Part shown: positions 13,439 to 64,000 of the stretch, one piece after another
Layout: each line of letters begins with the position of its first letter
Numbering within the stretch: position 1 is the first letter of the stretch
Notes under the pieces: generated by a model
The model's database searches: none
Told to the model about the DNA's origin: nothing
What the model saw: the letters and a program-made list of their open reading frames with translations, nothing else
NCBI RefSeq assembly: GCF_030463565.1
Contig: NC_134643.1
Location: 124,106,309 to 124,170,308 of the forward strand
Direction of reading: 5' to 3'
Source: Pelecanus crispus
Lineage: Eukaryota > Chordata > Aves > Pelecaniformes > Pelecanidae
Length of the DNA: 64,000 nt
Program-made: the position numbers and the translations under genes

Positions 13439-13442
13439 CAAG
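13439..13442. repeat. Target-site duplication, right copy (CAAG)
   Basis: CAAG directly after the CA end of the LTR, matching 12294-12297. Confidence 0.7.
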
Positions 13443-16400
13443 AGGCTTGTGGTTTAATCCCTTTGGACAAAGGAGAGAATTGAGTCTGGATATTCACCAT
13501 CATATCTGACTGATCTATCTCATGTATAAAACAAGGAGATCTTCTCCTGCTGATCATGGAGAGGCAGATGCTTTCAGCTCATTTTCACAGTGGCTGTGTG
13601 GGACACAGATCAAAGGAGAGAATCAGAGAAATACTTCCTTCCTTGTTCTGCATTAGGTACCACGCTAGCTCTGTCCTGCTGAGGCTGAGGTGCGACTAGG
13701 GGTGTGTTTGGGGAGCTGAAATGGTGAAAATCAAGCTTTAGTTATATCCATAATTAGCCAGCAACTGAGTAGAAGTGTTCAGCATTCCCATTTTAGATTT
13801 CAGCATCTGCATTCTTCCTGAGTCCCTTTCTGGATCTGGCCTTGAGCTCCGAAACTGAGAGCACTTTCAAATGGCATCCAGTGACTGAAGTGTCTAATTC
13901 TTTGGTATTGGTGGGTCTTGGGCATCAAATTTCTGGATCAGTGTCTAAAGGTCAAACAGATCATTTTAGAGGGCAGTATCTTCTGAGTATCTTTCTGATG
14001 TTAACAGAGACTGGACTTAGGTCATCTTTGCTCAGTTAAGATCGAACATGTCCCAAGTTCCTGTAATAAAAGCATGGAAACCTTGACAATATGAACCCTG
14101 ACAAAGGAAAAAGGCATGCAAATTTATAGACAAAGCTGGAAACAATAATGAGAAACAGCGGTAAGTTCCTATACTGACAGTAGCTCCACTTTCAGATATG
14201 TTTGCTGACTGACTAGCAGCTCAGATACAAAACCTGCCGGAGTGAGTTTGTTGAGGGATGAGTTACCGATACAAGCAGATGCCTTGTGTGCCCATGCAGG
14301 ATGTTTTTGAAATGTTTCAGCAGCAAATGTAATTGCATTGTGGCAATTACTGTCCAAATGGCATAACTTTTCAATCTCACTGCTGCTGGGGCAGCTCATG
14401 GTGACCAGAAGAAAACAACTGTCTGTTTTCACATTGGAAAGACATGAGCAGAGGGGAGGAACACCTCTTGCATTCTGCTTTCAGTGAAGTTAGCTCTCAT
14501 GGGCTCCTTACACACTCGCACAGCCTTGACTCTGCAAGAATGAAGGTGGGGAGACTTGCAACCCATTTCAAACAAAACACCATGGTGTGAGGCTGTTCTC
14601 TGTTCTGCCTTTTGAACCAAAAGAGATCATATCCATTGAAACCACACCACCAGTTCCCCAAGAGCTGAGCTTGTGAATGCTCGCTTTTCCCATGCCCACG
14701 CCAGACCTCCCCAATGGGCTCGACCACACTACCAAGGAGACAGACCCCCTCTTCCCACTCTTCTCAGTGCCTTGTTGTGTCTTGCTGAGGCTGCACTGCT
14801 GTGAGTGTTCCACGCTGGTTTAAGCTAATGGCTTGGAGAGTTGGCTGGTAAACTTTTATTTGCAGGGCTGAGGTCTTAAGTTCACAAAAGCAACCTTCAC
14901 TAGAACCTCTGCTTCCCTTCTCCATCCCCTGTCCCTTGCAATAATGCCCCAGTCCCATGTGAGTAGCTTATTCTTGACTTAAATTTCTCCGCCCGTACAT
15001 GGTAAAATACTTATTTAGAAAGAAGCTATGACATGTGTTACAAAGCGTTCAATGGACAAATGCAAAAAGATTGAATCAGGATGTTACAACAAACCAAAAG
15101 CACAGTAATTAACAAGAGCATATACATTTGCTTATGAATGTGCTCAGAACATAGTAAAACATCACATAATGACGTATAAATAGCGTTTTCCATTCATCAT
15201 TTCTAAATCATGACTAAAATATTTATAAACTTTAGCATAAAGTATTACCAAAGGTCTTCTGACAGCCATTATATAATATATTGAATGCCAGGCAGCATAA
15301 AATACCACCAAAAAAAGAGAGATGTTTTTGCATCAGAATTCCTCTATTCCTCACAGATCCATTACTCATCTCCACTAGATTAGTCACACTATTCATATAA
15401 GCGGGGGACCACTGAGAAAACTAGTTCAAGTCACTGAACATAACTTAAAAAAAGTAAATAAAAATACTTACACTGACTTTCAGAATGTTCAAAGGATTTC
15501 AGACAAATAGAGCAAAAATGCTCCACTGTGTGCTTTTCATACTAGGTTTTTCCTATTCCTTCAGCCTAGAAGCTTCCTCTCTGTGATTGATACATTCCCT
15601 CTCCTGTTTGCAAGGACAGCTTTCACCTTTTAAACTATCTACTGTAGTTATAAGAAATATGGTTTGCAGCTTAGATTAGCAGAAGCAAATGTTTGGTCAT
15701 GAAAGTCTGGGCATCATAATTAATAACACTTATCTGAGTTTTATGAAAATACTTTCAGAAAATCCATCAAATTCCAGGACCCGTTGGGAAAAAAAAATGA
15801 AGCTGGCCTTAACAAAATAACTTTATTCTCCTTAGAAAACTGAAATTGAAAACCTGACCCAAACATGAGCATTCAGTGTTTTTAACTTAGACATATTTTT
15901 TGCAAATGTCATCCATTTGGATCAGTCCATCAACTCTGACAGCTCCTGCAGCGTTGCACGCCTATATTATCACTGTACGTTATGTACAGGCACTGTACAT
16001 TATGTACACTGTGTACCCTTTTCTACCTCATGTACAGGAAAAAAATTAAACAAATTTACTAGTTCTAAGGGGGAAAAAAAGTCCTCTTGTTTCCTTTTTA
16101 AAGAGCGGGTATTTTTCTGGATATTTAGCTCAAGCCGCTTTTGACAAACTCTAAAAATGCTATCTGAGTAACGAGAAAGAGCGTTGAGTTTTCCTTCCCT
16201 CTACTCTGATTAGAAATGGGATCCACGCCCCAGCTGGATATTTCCAGTTCATGCCCAGTAGAAATAATTTTCTGTCCGATTGCCAAACGTTGTCCCATGT
16301 GGCCAGCAAAGGTTGGACAATAGCAGTAATACAGCTTCAAGTAAAGAGCTGAAAACGATCCCCTGCAACCGGAGGCCTCAGTTCTGCGTAGTGTAATAAT

Positions 16401-16879
16401 TCTAGCACCATGATTTAGCTTCCTTTTTTCCTTTCAAGTATTCAGTGCAAATCAATCGTATTGTCAATGCTTACGTTTCCTACCTTACTTATTTGTAATG
16501 ACATGTTCAAGTGGCATACTAGAAGGTTGATCCTGTGGTCTATACTTAACCAGTAATCCTCATGCACACTAGTAACCCCATTGAATATCAATATCAGATT
16601 GTGGTGCCAGGGAAAGTTAAACAAATCCCGAGGAATCTGTTTTATTAGCATTTATAGGATTTGTGTGTGTGAGCGTGTGTGCGTATACATCCACACTTGG
16701 GAACAGTAGTTACAGGGAAAAAAAATATGAGGGATTCCTCCGGGGACAATAAGCGCTGCTAGTTCTTGAGCTCATACCAACGCTGATGTTGCAGCCTGTA
16801 AATGTTAAAATATCTGACGATATTTTCTTTCCTGAGGAACTCGGTGGCATTTCTCACAGTTAATACGTTAGCTAAGTAC
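13443..16879. other. AT-rich SIM2 upstream DNA, nothing coding recognised
   Basis: Unique-looking sequence. A small cluster of GTACATTATGTACA-like repeats lies at about 15973-16036. No gene, RNA or transposon recognised. Confidence 0.55.
15973..16036. repeat. Short repeated TGTACA-type palindromes
   Basis: Four to five occurrences of TGTAC/GTACA within about 64 bp, including tgtacgttatgtacagg and tgtacattatgtacact, which are near copies about 21 bases apart. The half sites resemble steroid-receptor (TGTACA/TGTTCT) half sites; function is unknown. Confidence 0.5.
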
Positions 16880-19429
16880 ACCAGACAAAAGTTCAGACCC
16901 GCACTGCGCTTGGCCCCGCAGCCCTGTTTTCCCCAGCCTGGACCCGTTCAGCATCGCGTGTACGAGACCGGGAAACACGGGGGAAGTACACGAACGTGAA
17001 AGACCAAAGCCACGGCCCTGCAAAGGCGCCCGTCGCAAGACCTGGCCGGCTGGCACCGGCACCGCTTTCGCGGGGGGGGGACGGCGGCAAGCCCCGGCCT
17101 GCCGCCGCCTGCCCCTGCCCGGGCCCTTCTTCCCCGCCGCCGTCCCCACCCAAAAATCCCGACGCCTGCAAACCGCGGCCGAAGGGTCCCTGGAAATCCC
17201 CCCCCACCAGCAGCACCGCTCCCCGGTTCCCGGCCGGGGCAGCCGCCGCCGCCGCCCGGTTCCCGCCGGCCGGGCGGGCTGGGAGGCGGGCGGGGGCCGG
17301 GAGGGGAGCGGTGTGGGGGCTGCCCGCCCCGCTGGGCACCGGGCGGGGGCGGGGGGGGCTCCCCCGCCTGTGCCGGGACCCGCTCCGCGACGCGCTGCTT
17401 GCGTCTCCCTCAGGATTACCAAAAAAAAAAAAAGAAAAAAAAGGCATTAAACCCCTCGTTTTGAGCTTCTCCTTCGCCAGCGCCTCCCCCGGCACCTCGC
17501 CTCCGCGCCCCGCCGTAAAATGAGCCCCACTCCGGCTTGCCCCCCGGTTGCCAGCAGCCGCCCCGGCGCGACGCGGACACGCGTGGGCTGCGCGCCCGGC
17601 CGCCCCCGCCACACGCCTGCCTCCGCGGCGGGGCGCGGGGAAATGCCCCGCGGTCGCCCCCCCGCCGTCACCCCCCGCAGCCGCAGGCCGTGGGGCGCGC
17701 AGGGGCTCGGCCCCTCCGCGCAAGCCCCGGTGCCTCCCGGAGCGCCGCAGCCGCGCAAGACGCGCTTCGCGGCGGAGGAGCTGCCGATGCGGTTTGTTCC
17801 TGGGGTGGTGGTTGGGGTTTTTTTTCCCCCCTACACGTTTTCTCTTTTCTTTTCTATTTTTAGTTTAAACCTTTGGGCGGGGGGGGGGGGAAGAAGAAAA
17901 AAAAAAAGAAAAAAAAGCGCTAAATATTCCCCTGCACTGCAGCTCACCTGAGTAAGAAAGGCTCTGCCTTTACCTCCCAACCCGGTGAAGAGTTTCCCCC
18001 TCGAACCAAGGAAAAGGGTTGTTAAATAACAGTGGGTTTTGTGTGCGCCCAATTTATGATTCAACAATAACGTATCCGTGAAAATATGATCTGAATATTT
18101 AAATAACTAATTGTTTTATCTCTTCTCCTTGTTTATTTTCGTCCCTGGCGTGGTATTTCTTATTAAAACGGACGGATGGAAGCCCTTCCCCGAAGGTCCC
18201 TGCAGGCACCTCGGACTCACCCAGTTGAATATTGCGAATCCACCTCGATAAGGTTTGGGCCACACTTGTAGCAACGTGATTTTTCTTTTTCTGTCGGGAT
18301 GATGTTGCAACGATTCGCAAACCTGCCCTTTCTCCAAACCACCGTCATCGGTTAGAAACGTGACGTGCTCCCCTCCCGCTTTGCTTTGAGACCCCACCGC
18401 TCGTCCCTATATATTGTTTACAGGACACAGAAATGTCCCATAGAGTTTCCTTCTCGGGGTTAGCGATCGCGGAGCTTGTTGTATCGGCCCCGTTAGGACC
18501 TGCCTTGAAATACAGCTACTTTTCCGCACATATATATATATAAAAATTATATATTTTATTTTTCCCCCGTATAATTTTCTTTTTACCTCTGGTAATGAGT
18601 CCAGTTTCGGCGGCGGGCGGAGGTTGTATAGAATTTTGAGAATTTCCCCGCAAGGCTGAAGTTTCTTTTCGACTGCTGTTTTTTCTAGATTAACTTTGGT
18701 TTGTTTTGCTCGGCGAAAAGTCCCAGGCGGAGCGTGCCTCCGTAAAAAAGAAAAATACAGCGGCGGGTTTAATCGCCGACTACATCTGCCGTCCCTAAGC
18801 CTGCTCCGAGCGTCCCCGTGAGAGGGGTACCCCTGCGAGAGGGGTAGGGGGCTGCTCCTATTTTGCGGGTAAAACGGGCAGTGCGGGGGGGGGGGGTAAA
18901 ACGGGTCACACCGCCCGGGCTCCCCCGTGCAACCATTTCGCTCGGGTTTCCTTGACCTGGAAGCCAGCTCTAGCCTAAATCCCACCCGGGGCGGCGGGGC
19001 AGAGAGCCTGGTCCCGATCCCCACCCGCCCTCCCTGCAAAAGCCGCTTGCCCCCAGCCGCGCCAGCCACGGGACGGGCGCGGCGCCGGGTACCTGAGCCG
19101 GGAGGGGGGCGGATTTGGGACGGGACGGGGCAAGAGGCCGTGCGGGCAGGGCCCGGGGCCCGTCGGGGCGCCGCTCCCCACCACCCCCCCCCCCGCCCCA
19201 GCCACACATTTGAAGCAGCAAATGCAGAAGATGCCCCAGCCTCCCTACTCGCCAGCCCCGGGCGAGTGAGGCAACCGGCTTCCCCGGGCGGCGGGATCCG
19301 GGGGTCTGGGCAGCGGTGGGGGCGCGGGGGGCCACGCAAGTCCCGCCCGCGGGGACGGGGCCTCGGCCGGCGGCGGGGAGGTTAAAGAGCGTGGCCTTTC
19401 CCTCCACAACGCCGGGCCGGGCCCTTTCT

Positions 19430-19522
19430 GGTGTAATGGGCTAATTAGAGAGGGGCGGGCGAGCTTAAGCAAACACACTCGCCCGCCGGCCAGGTCTCTC
19501 CCGGGGATTAATATTAAAGACC
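19430..19522. promoter_or_regulatory. Candidate cis-element with homeodomain-type motifs
   Basis: An AT-richer islet in a CpG block: CTAATTAG palindrome at 19441-19448 and ATTAATATTAA at 19507-19517, with taatgggctaattag at the left. Such TAAT cores are typical homeodomain sites. About 3.1 kb upstream of the SIM2 start codon. Only the motifs are seen; activity is inference. Confidence 0.3.
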
Positions 19523-20364
19523 GGTGCATTGTGTTTTGCAAACGGGCCACCCCAGCCCCCCTCGGCGCCCTCCCCGTGTCCGCGGTTGCGGAGCCGCCTC
19601 TCGCCGGGCTCTGCCCGCCGCTCTGCCTGGTCCCTCCTTTTCTTCGCACCGAGGGCTCTCTCCTCGCTGCTTTAATCGCCGGCTGCAGCCCAGCTCCCCC
19701 CGCACAGCCGGGATGGTGATGGGGCCACGCGTGTCCGTGCGCGGCCGGCCCGCGGGGCAGCTTTTTTGCAGGGGGTGCTGGGCAGGGCTGGTCCCCCGTG
19801 GGGGTGGGGGTGCGTACGTGTGCGTGTGTGTCCCCACGCCTGTGCCCCTCCGGTACCCTCGGAGCGCGAAAGGCTCCCGCCGGCTCGGGGCCGCGTCCAA
19901 GCCAGGCCGGGCACGGCGCGGTCCTGCCCGGGCCCGGCTTAATCCTATCGCTGGGGACGTGAGGCTGGCGGGGAGGGGGGGACCCGGGCATCGCTCTTGT
20001 TTTAGCGGCCGCTGTGACAGCTTCTGCAAAAGCAGCCCCCGAGCCCTGCCATTACAGCCCCGTGAGCGCCCTGTCCCCCGGCTCTGCCCGCGCCGAGGTG
20101 CGGGGGGCCGCCGGCAAAGCCCGGGGGCTCGGGGAGTTTCTTAACCCTCCCCCGGGGAGCCGCTTCGGCAGCTCCGGGGCTGAGCCCCGCTCATCGGGGG
20201 CCCGCCGGAGAGCGGGGAGTCCCGTCGGGGGCCGGCGAGCCCCGGCTGCCGGCACGGCAGCGGCGGGGGGGTGCAGCGGGGCCCCCCGGCAGCGCCCGCC
20301 GCCTCCCCCGGCGCTCGACGCCGCGCTTCCCCGCTCCCCGCACGCAGCAGTGCGAGAGGCCGCG

Positions 20365-20540
20365 TATAAATACACATGTGCGTGCGTGTGCCTTTGTACC
20401 CCCGTGTGTACGTGTATGTGTGCATACACACGCGTGCAACGTATACGCAAAATATGCATGTGTATATATAGTATAATTGTGTGCTATATAGACGCATGCA
20501 TGCGCGCATGTGATGCGCACACACGTAGGTACGTGTAGGC
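20365..20540. repeat. Alternating purine-pyrimidine (TG/CA/TA/CG) tract
   Basis: About 175 bp dominated by alternating purine-pyrimidine steps (tgtgcgtgcgtgtg, tacacacgcgtgcaacgtatacgc, atgcatgtgtatatata, gacgcatgcatgcgcgcatg). Such sequence can adopt Z-DNA under supercoiling. About 2.1 kb upstream of the SIM2 ATG. Confidence 0.7.
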
Positions 20541-21090
20541 AGGTACCTTTTCCCCCTTTTACCCAGTGCAAAAACAACGGGGGAAGGTGCTCGGGTGAAT
20601 TAATGGCGGTGCGGTGGGTCTGGTGAAGGAGGGCCCGCGCGTGTCGCGGCCCCACGCATGCCCCTGCCCAGCCCCCCTCCGGCAGCCCGGTGCCGTCTGG
20701 GGGTGCGAGCCCCCCCCCCCTCCACGCCGCGGGGGTCACGGCCGGTGCAGCGAGCGCCTACGTGAGCGAGGGCAGGGTACGGGGCAATGGGGCCGGGGGG
20801 CTCCGCCGGCGCTCCGCGGCTGCTTCGGGAGGTCGGGGGGAGAGGGCCCGGGCTGCCACAGCAAACGGCCCCCGCCCCCGGCTCCCCCCGCCCCGGCCTC
20901 CCGTCCCATCGCAAGTGCTAATTGCGGCTCTTTTCTGGCTCCTCTCTATTTGGGTCCCTCGGAGGGCGCTGCGCGGGAGGACACGTCACGGATACGTTAT
21001 CCCCTCCCCTCTTGAGGCTCTCCTGGCTTTCTGCAGCCTTTGCTAAAGAATTAACCGAGGGGTCCACTTCAGAGCTCCTTCTGCCCCTGG

Positions 21091-21141
21091 AAAAAAAAAA
21101 AAAAAAAAAAAAAAGAAAGAAAGAAAGAAAGAAAAAAAAAC
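21091..21141. repeat. A24 followed by (GAAA)n
   Basis: A24 at 21091-21114 followed by several GAAA units and another A run. No recognisable retrotransposon body precedes it. Confidence 0.85.
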
Positions 21142-21279
21142 AAAAAGGGGGCGAAAAAAAGCGGAGATATCGGTGCTTTCAGGCGAGGAGCGTGGCGGCT
21201 AGGATTTCCGAGAGGAGGGGAATTTTGCCTTCGATCCTTGCTGTATGGTGAGGATCGCTGCTCGTTGCGGGAGGTGAAT

Positions 21280-21479
21280 GTAGCGAACCCTCCCTTCGCC
21301 TTTGAAAGGCATGTCTATGCGAAGGAGCCACCGCTTTGCTCTTTAAATACGTGACAAATATTAATAATAAAAAAAATAAGTAATTCCTCATCTTGCAAAT
21401 TCTTTTTCTTTAAAAGGAGGAAAGAAAAAAAAAAACCCAATAAATAAATCCGACAAAATCAAACCCGCGCCTTTGCCAG

Positions 21480-21480
<1 letters not shown>
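21280..21480. promoter_or_regulatory. Candidate regulatory islet with SIM/ARNT-type motif
   Basis: AT-richer 200 bp between CpG blocks, about 1.2 kb before the ATG. Contains TACGTG at 21348-21353, the core bound by SIM-ARNT type dimers (central midline element), beside an AT-rich run (aaatattaataataaaaa). Autoregulation is known for Drosophila single-minded; use here is inference. Confidence 0.3.
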
Positions 21481-61396
<39,916 letters not shown>

Positions 61397-64000
61397 GTAA
61401 GCAGCTGTTTCATTTCTAGCATAAAATGTTTTCAAAGTCAAGTGTTATCATAAGCTGCAGTTGTTTCAAAACAGATCAAAATATCCATGAAAAAATAAAG
61501 CAGTCCAAAATAGATCTGGAACACAAAGACCATGTGGGTCTTCAAAGCCCTTCAGGGAGCTGGATAGACCATACTCTGTCTTGAATGCCAACATATAAGA
61601 GCCTGTACAATCTACCTACAGTTTCAGAGAGTCAACTAAAGCCTTCTTGCTGTGAGTGATTGGGAGATGAGTAGTAATACATTTTTACCTTAAAGGACAT
61701 AAATTTTAGCATACAAAGCTAATGAAAGGAGTAAGGATGTACCATCATCTGTAATTAAAAAAAAAAAACCCACAACTGAAACACTGACGTCAAATGGCTT
61801 GATGGGATCATCCAGAAGGCTTTTGACAGAGTAGTAAGAAAACAGTCTTCTGCACTTTAGTGTAATGCCTTAACAATGAAACCAACCCTACTAAAGGGGT
61901 TGTTAGAATGAATATTAATTCAATTGGCTACTACATGAAAACACAGCCTTCTTAAACAAAACTTGGGAAAATGGCTAATGCTGAGGAAAGAGAACCCTGC
62001 CTCTGGTCTCAGCTGATATAGCTCACATACCAGCTAAGAAGAACACAAACCCAGAACTGAAGGAGTTGTGAAATGATTGGTTGGTCTTTTTTTGAAACAT
62101 GGTATCTTTTGGTATACAATGGTACTTTGTACAGTGCAGTTCAAGATACCTTGAGGGGAAAAGCCCAATTCCCAGCCAATATAACAGACTTGACTATTGA
62201 CAAGATGATCATCCTTCGAAAATCCCTGTATGTATAGCAGTATGTCACATACTCTCTCATTTCCTTGGCATGCTGGATTTGCAAGAAGCAGAAATTATAT
62301 TAATGTGTAGCAATGAAAAAGAGTCTGTATCCAAGACAGTGGGGAAGTTTTGCATGGCAGGTCAACCATGCAAGAACATGCTCTTCCTCCATGCTAAGTC
62401 AATGAGATAGTGGGCCATCAGCTACTAAAACACGAAGAAGTAGTTGTTTCTGGAATCCTTCCTTTTTCTTTGGCATGCTTTACCTAATGTAACAACTACA
62501 AAGAAACATAAGTGGTTTAGCAACAGGCCTTTGCATGTGGAAAAAAGGAAACGATGTGCCTAAGAAGAACTGCCTGGAGACGTAAGTGTCTTCAAAGGAG
62601 ACAGTATAACCAGAGGTGTTGACAGGAGCACAGATAGAACCAGTACTGTTGCATAGCTGTGTTTACCAAAGAGCAGATGGGTGCTGTTCACACACAGGAC
62701 AATCAGGGGTATTAAGCATTACCAAAGCCCTTTTCTCTCCTAGCTGAGCAAACCAGATTATATATGCTCAGAGAAGGGACATATTAGGAATAAGACAAAA
62801 ATGTTTTCAGGTTTGCTTCTGGTATCCATACAAGGAAAAGTGTTGCTAGATCTTTAGAGGTAACAGTCACAGCAGAGAGGCCAGTATGAAAGCATAGGAA
62901 GGAGCTGTTAAATAAGCCTTTCTAGACACTTGATGCAATGTAAAACATGCAAGAGTTCATTTGTCATGGTCACTGGAGAACAGAGACAGTTACTTCCTGA
63001 CAAAGTGATCTGATTTTTGTGGTGCATCCTATGCATTCATTGCTACATGGTTTACAAAGGCTTTAAAGAACAATCTTCAGAGCCCAGGCTCCCTACAGTG
63101 GCTTATTGAGGGGTTGGTTTTGTGTTAAGCAAGTCAAGTAGCTGAGTTTATGTCCAGATTCAAACTTCTCAAAAGTTTGGGTGTCCTCATAACTGTTAAT
63201 GATGGTTTTTTGGCCCATGGGAAGACCAGCTTCAAAGTGAGGCTGCACCTCCAGAAAAATTAACACCTGGCTTAGGTTTGTCGCATTTTGTTTGGTTTTG
63301 GTTTAGCTGTTTCTGTACTCACCAATTAAGCCAGCAGGATGAAACTCCCACCCTTGTTTTAATTGCACTGAAGTCAGAAGGAGCACTGAAACCTGAACAG
63401 GTTCTTTCACCAGTATTTCACCATGCTGATAGGCTTAAGTGAGAATTTGGGCCCCTAGAATTGTAAGCCAGGAGGGACAGCACACACTGCAAAGGAGAAA
63501 CACAAGCATATAATCACATATTCTCCTGCGGAAAGAGAGCACATGTGCTCGCTCCGCATTGGCAGTCCCTGACTGAGGCAAAGGCATGCAAGAATTTCCC
63601 AGATTAAGGCATAACTAGGGGAGGTGTGGATGTATTTGTACTGTATTTGTAATAAAACAGACCATGAAGGCTTTTTGTTTGTTTGTTTGTTTTTCTGATT
63701 TCCTTCAGAAGAATCCCACTCCCCAACGCTCTCTCTCAAGTAGAATGTAAAGTTCCCAGTCCCTGTGGGGTCCACATGATTGCTTAGCATTAGGGTAAGA
63801 GTAAACAGGATGCATAACAGTTATAAAAGAAAAAAAAAACCAAAACAAAACAAAAAGTAATGAAAATTTGCATTATCTGCAACCCCCAATGACACAAGTT
63901 GCTTGAGATCCCTGTATTCATTTCTGTAGATACTACTGTGTTATTCTCTGATACAGTGTATCCTCATTAGTGTTTAAGGTTAGACCAGAAGCATCCTTCT
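61397..64000 (+). other. SIM2: SIM2 intron 6 (5' part, runs off window)
   Basis: Starts at donor gtaagc. AT-rich; a short (GTTT)n tract at about 63674-63692 and an A-rich patch at 63828-63858. No exon 7 (PAS-B continuation) was found in any frame up to 64000, so the intron is longer than 2.6 kb. Confidence 0.8.
63674..63692. repeat. (GTTT)n short tandem repeat
   Basis: Four GTTT units within a T-rich run in SIM2 intron 6. Confidence 0.8.

Noticed and set aside
16893-17723. 276-codon minus-strand and overlapping plus-strand open frames
   Set aside because: Same GC artefact: Gly/Ala/Arg/Pro-rich shadows on both strands with no family resemblance.
18407-19339. 310-codon open frame on the minus strand
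   Set aside because: Sits in CpG-rich DNA where stops are rare; low-complexity Pro/Arg/Gly composition, no domain, and overlaps long frames in other phases.

Overview
The window looks like vertebrate, very probably avian, genomic DNA. It carries several CR1 LINE copies, including the octamer tail (ATTCTATG-like) typical of avian CR1. It also carries two solo LTRs of types I recall as abundant in bird genomes, and a strongly GC-rich developmental-gene promoter domain inside otherwise AT-rich DNA. Both LTR types suggest a neoavian bird; that is inference, and I cannot name the species.

The only host gene I can support is SIM2 (single-minded 2), a bHLH-PAS transcription factor, on the + strand. 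The window holds its 5' part: coding exons 1-6 at 22585-22759, 31949-32030, 35130-35219, 41561-41669, 58861-58946 and 61197-61396. These give about 248 codons, covering the bHLH, PAS-A and the first strands of PAS-B. The rest of PAS-B and the C-terminal repression region lie beyond 64000. Several paralogue-diagnostic residues ([51 protein letters not shown]) match SIM2 rather than SIM1. All introns are GT-AG. Exon 2 is 82 nt instead of the expected 83: one G appears to be missing after the conserved Trp codon, which creates a TAG at 31981-31983. All other exons are clean, so a consensus or assembly error is the first explanation.

Layout. 1-16.9 kb is AT-rich upstream DNA with no recognisable gene; it holds a 5'-truncated CR1 with a nearly open reverse transcriptase (5305-7046), a CR1 3' fragment (8722-8886) and a solo LTR (12298-13438). 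16.9-33.3 kb is a broad mosaic of CpG islands covering the presumed SIM2 promoter, exon 1, all of intron 1, exon 2 and the start of intron 2. It contains homopolymers, a 37-bp minisatellite and several AT-richer islets that could be conserved enhancers. 33.3-64 kb is AT-rich and made of introns 2-6, with a long polypyrimidine tract, a second solo LTR (42912-43475), an old CR1 remnant (about 46300-46680) and a younger CR1 fragment ending in a pentamer microsatellite (53073-53837).

I found no convincing new biological system. The most useful observations are the exon 2 frameshift, the breadth of the CpG domain, the candidate regulatory islets with SIM/ARNT-type TACGTG motifs, and an unexplained 226-codon open frame with repeat-like sequence in intron 4.
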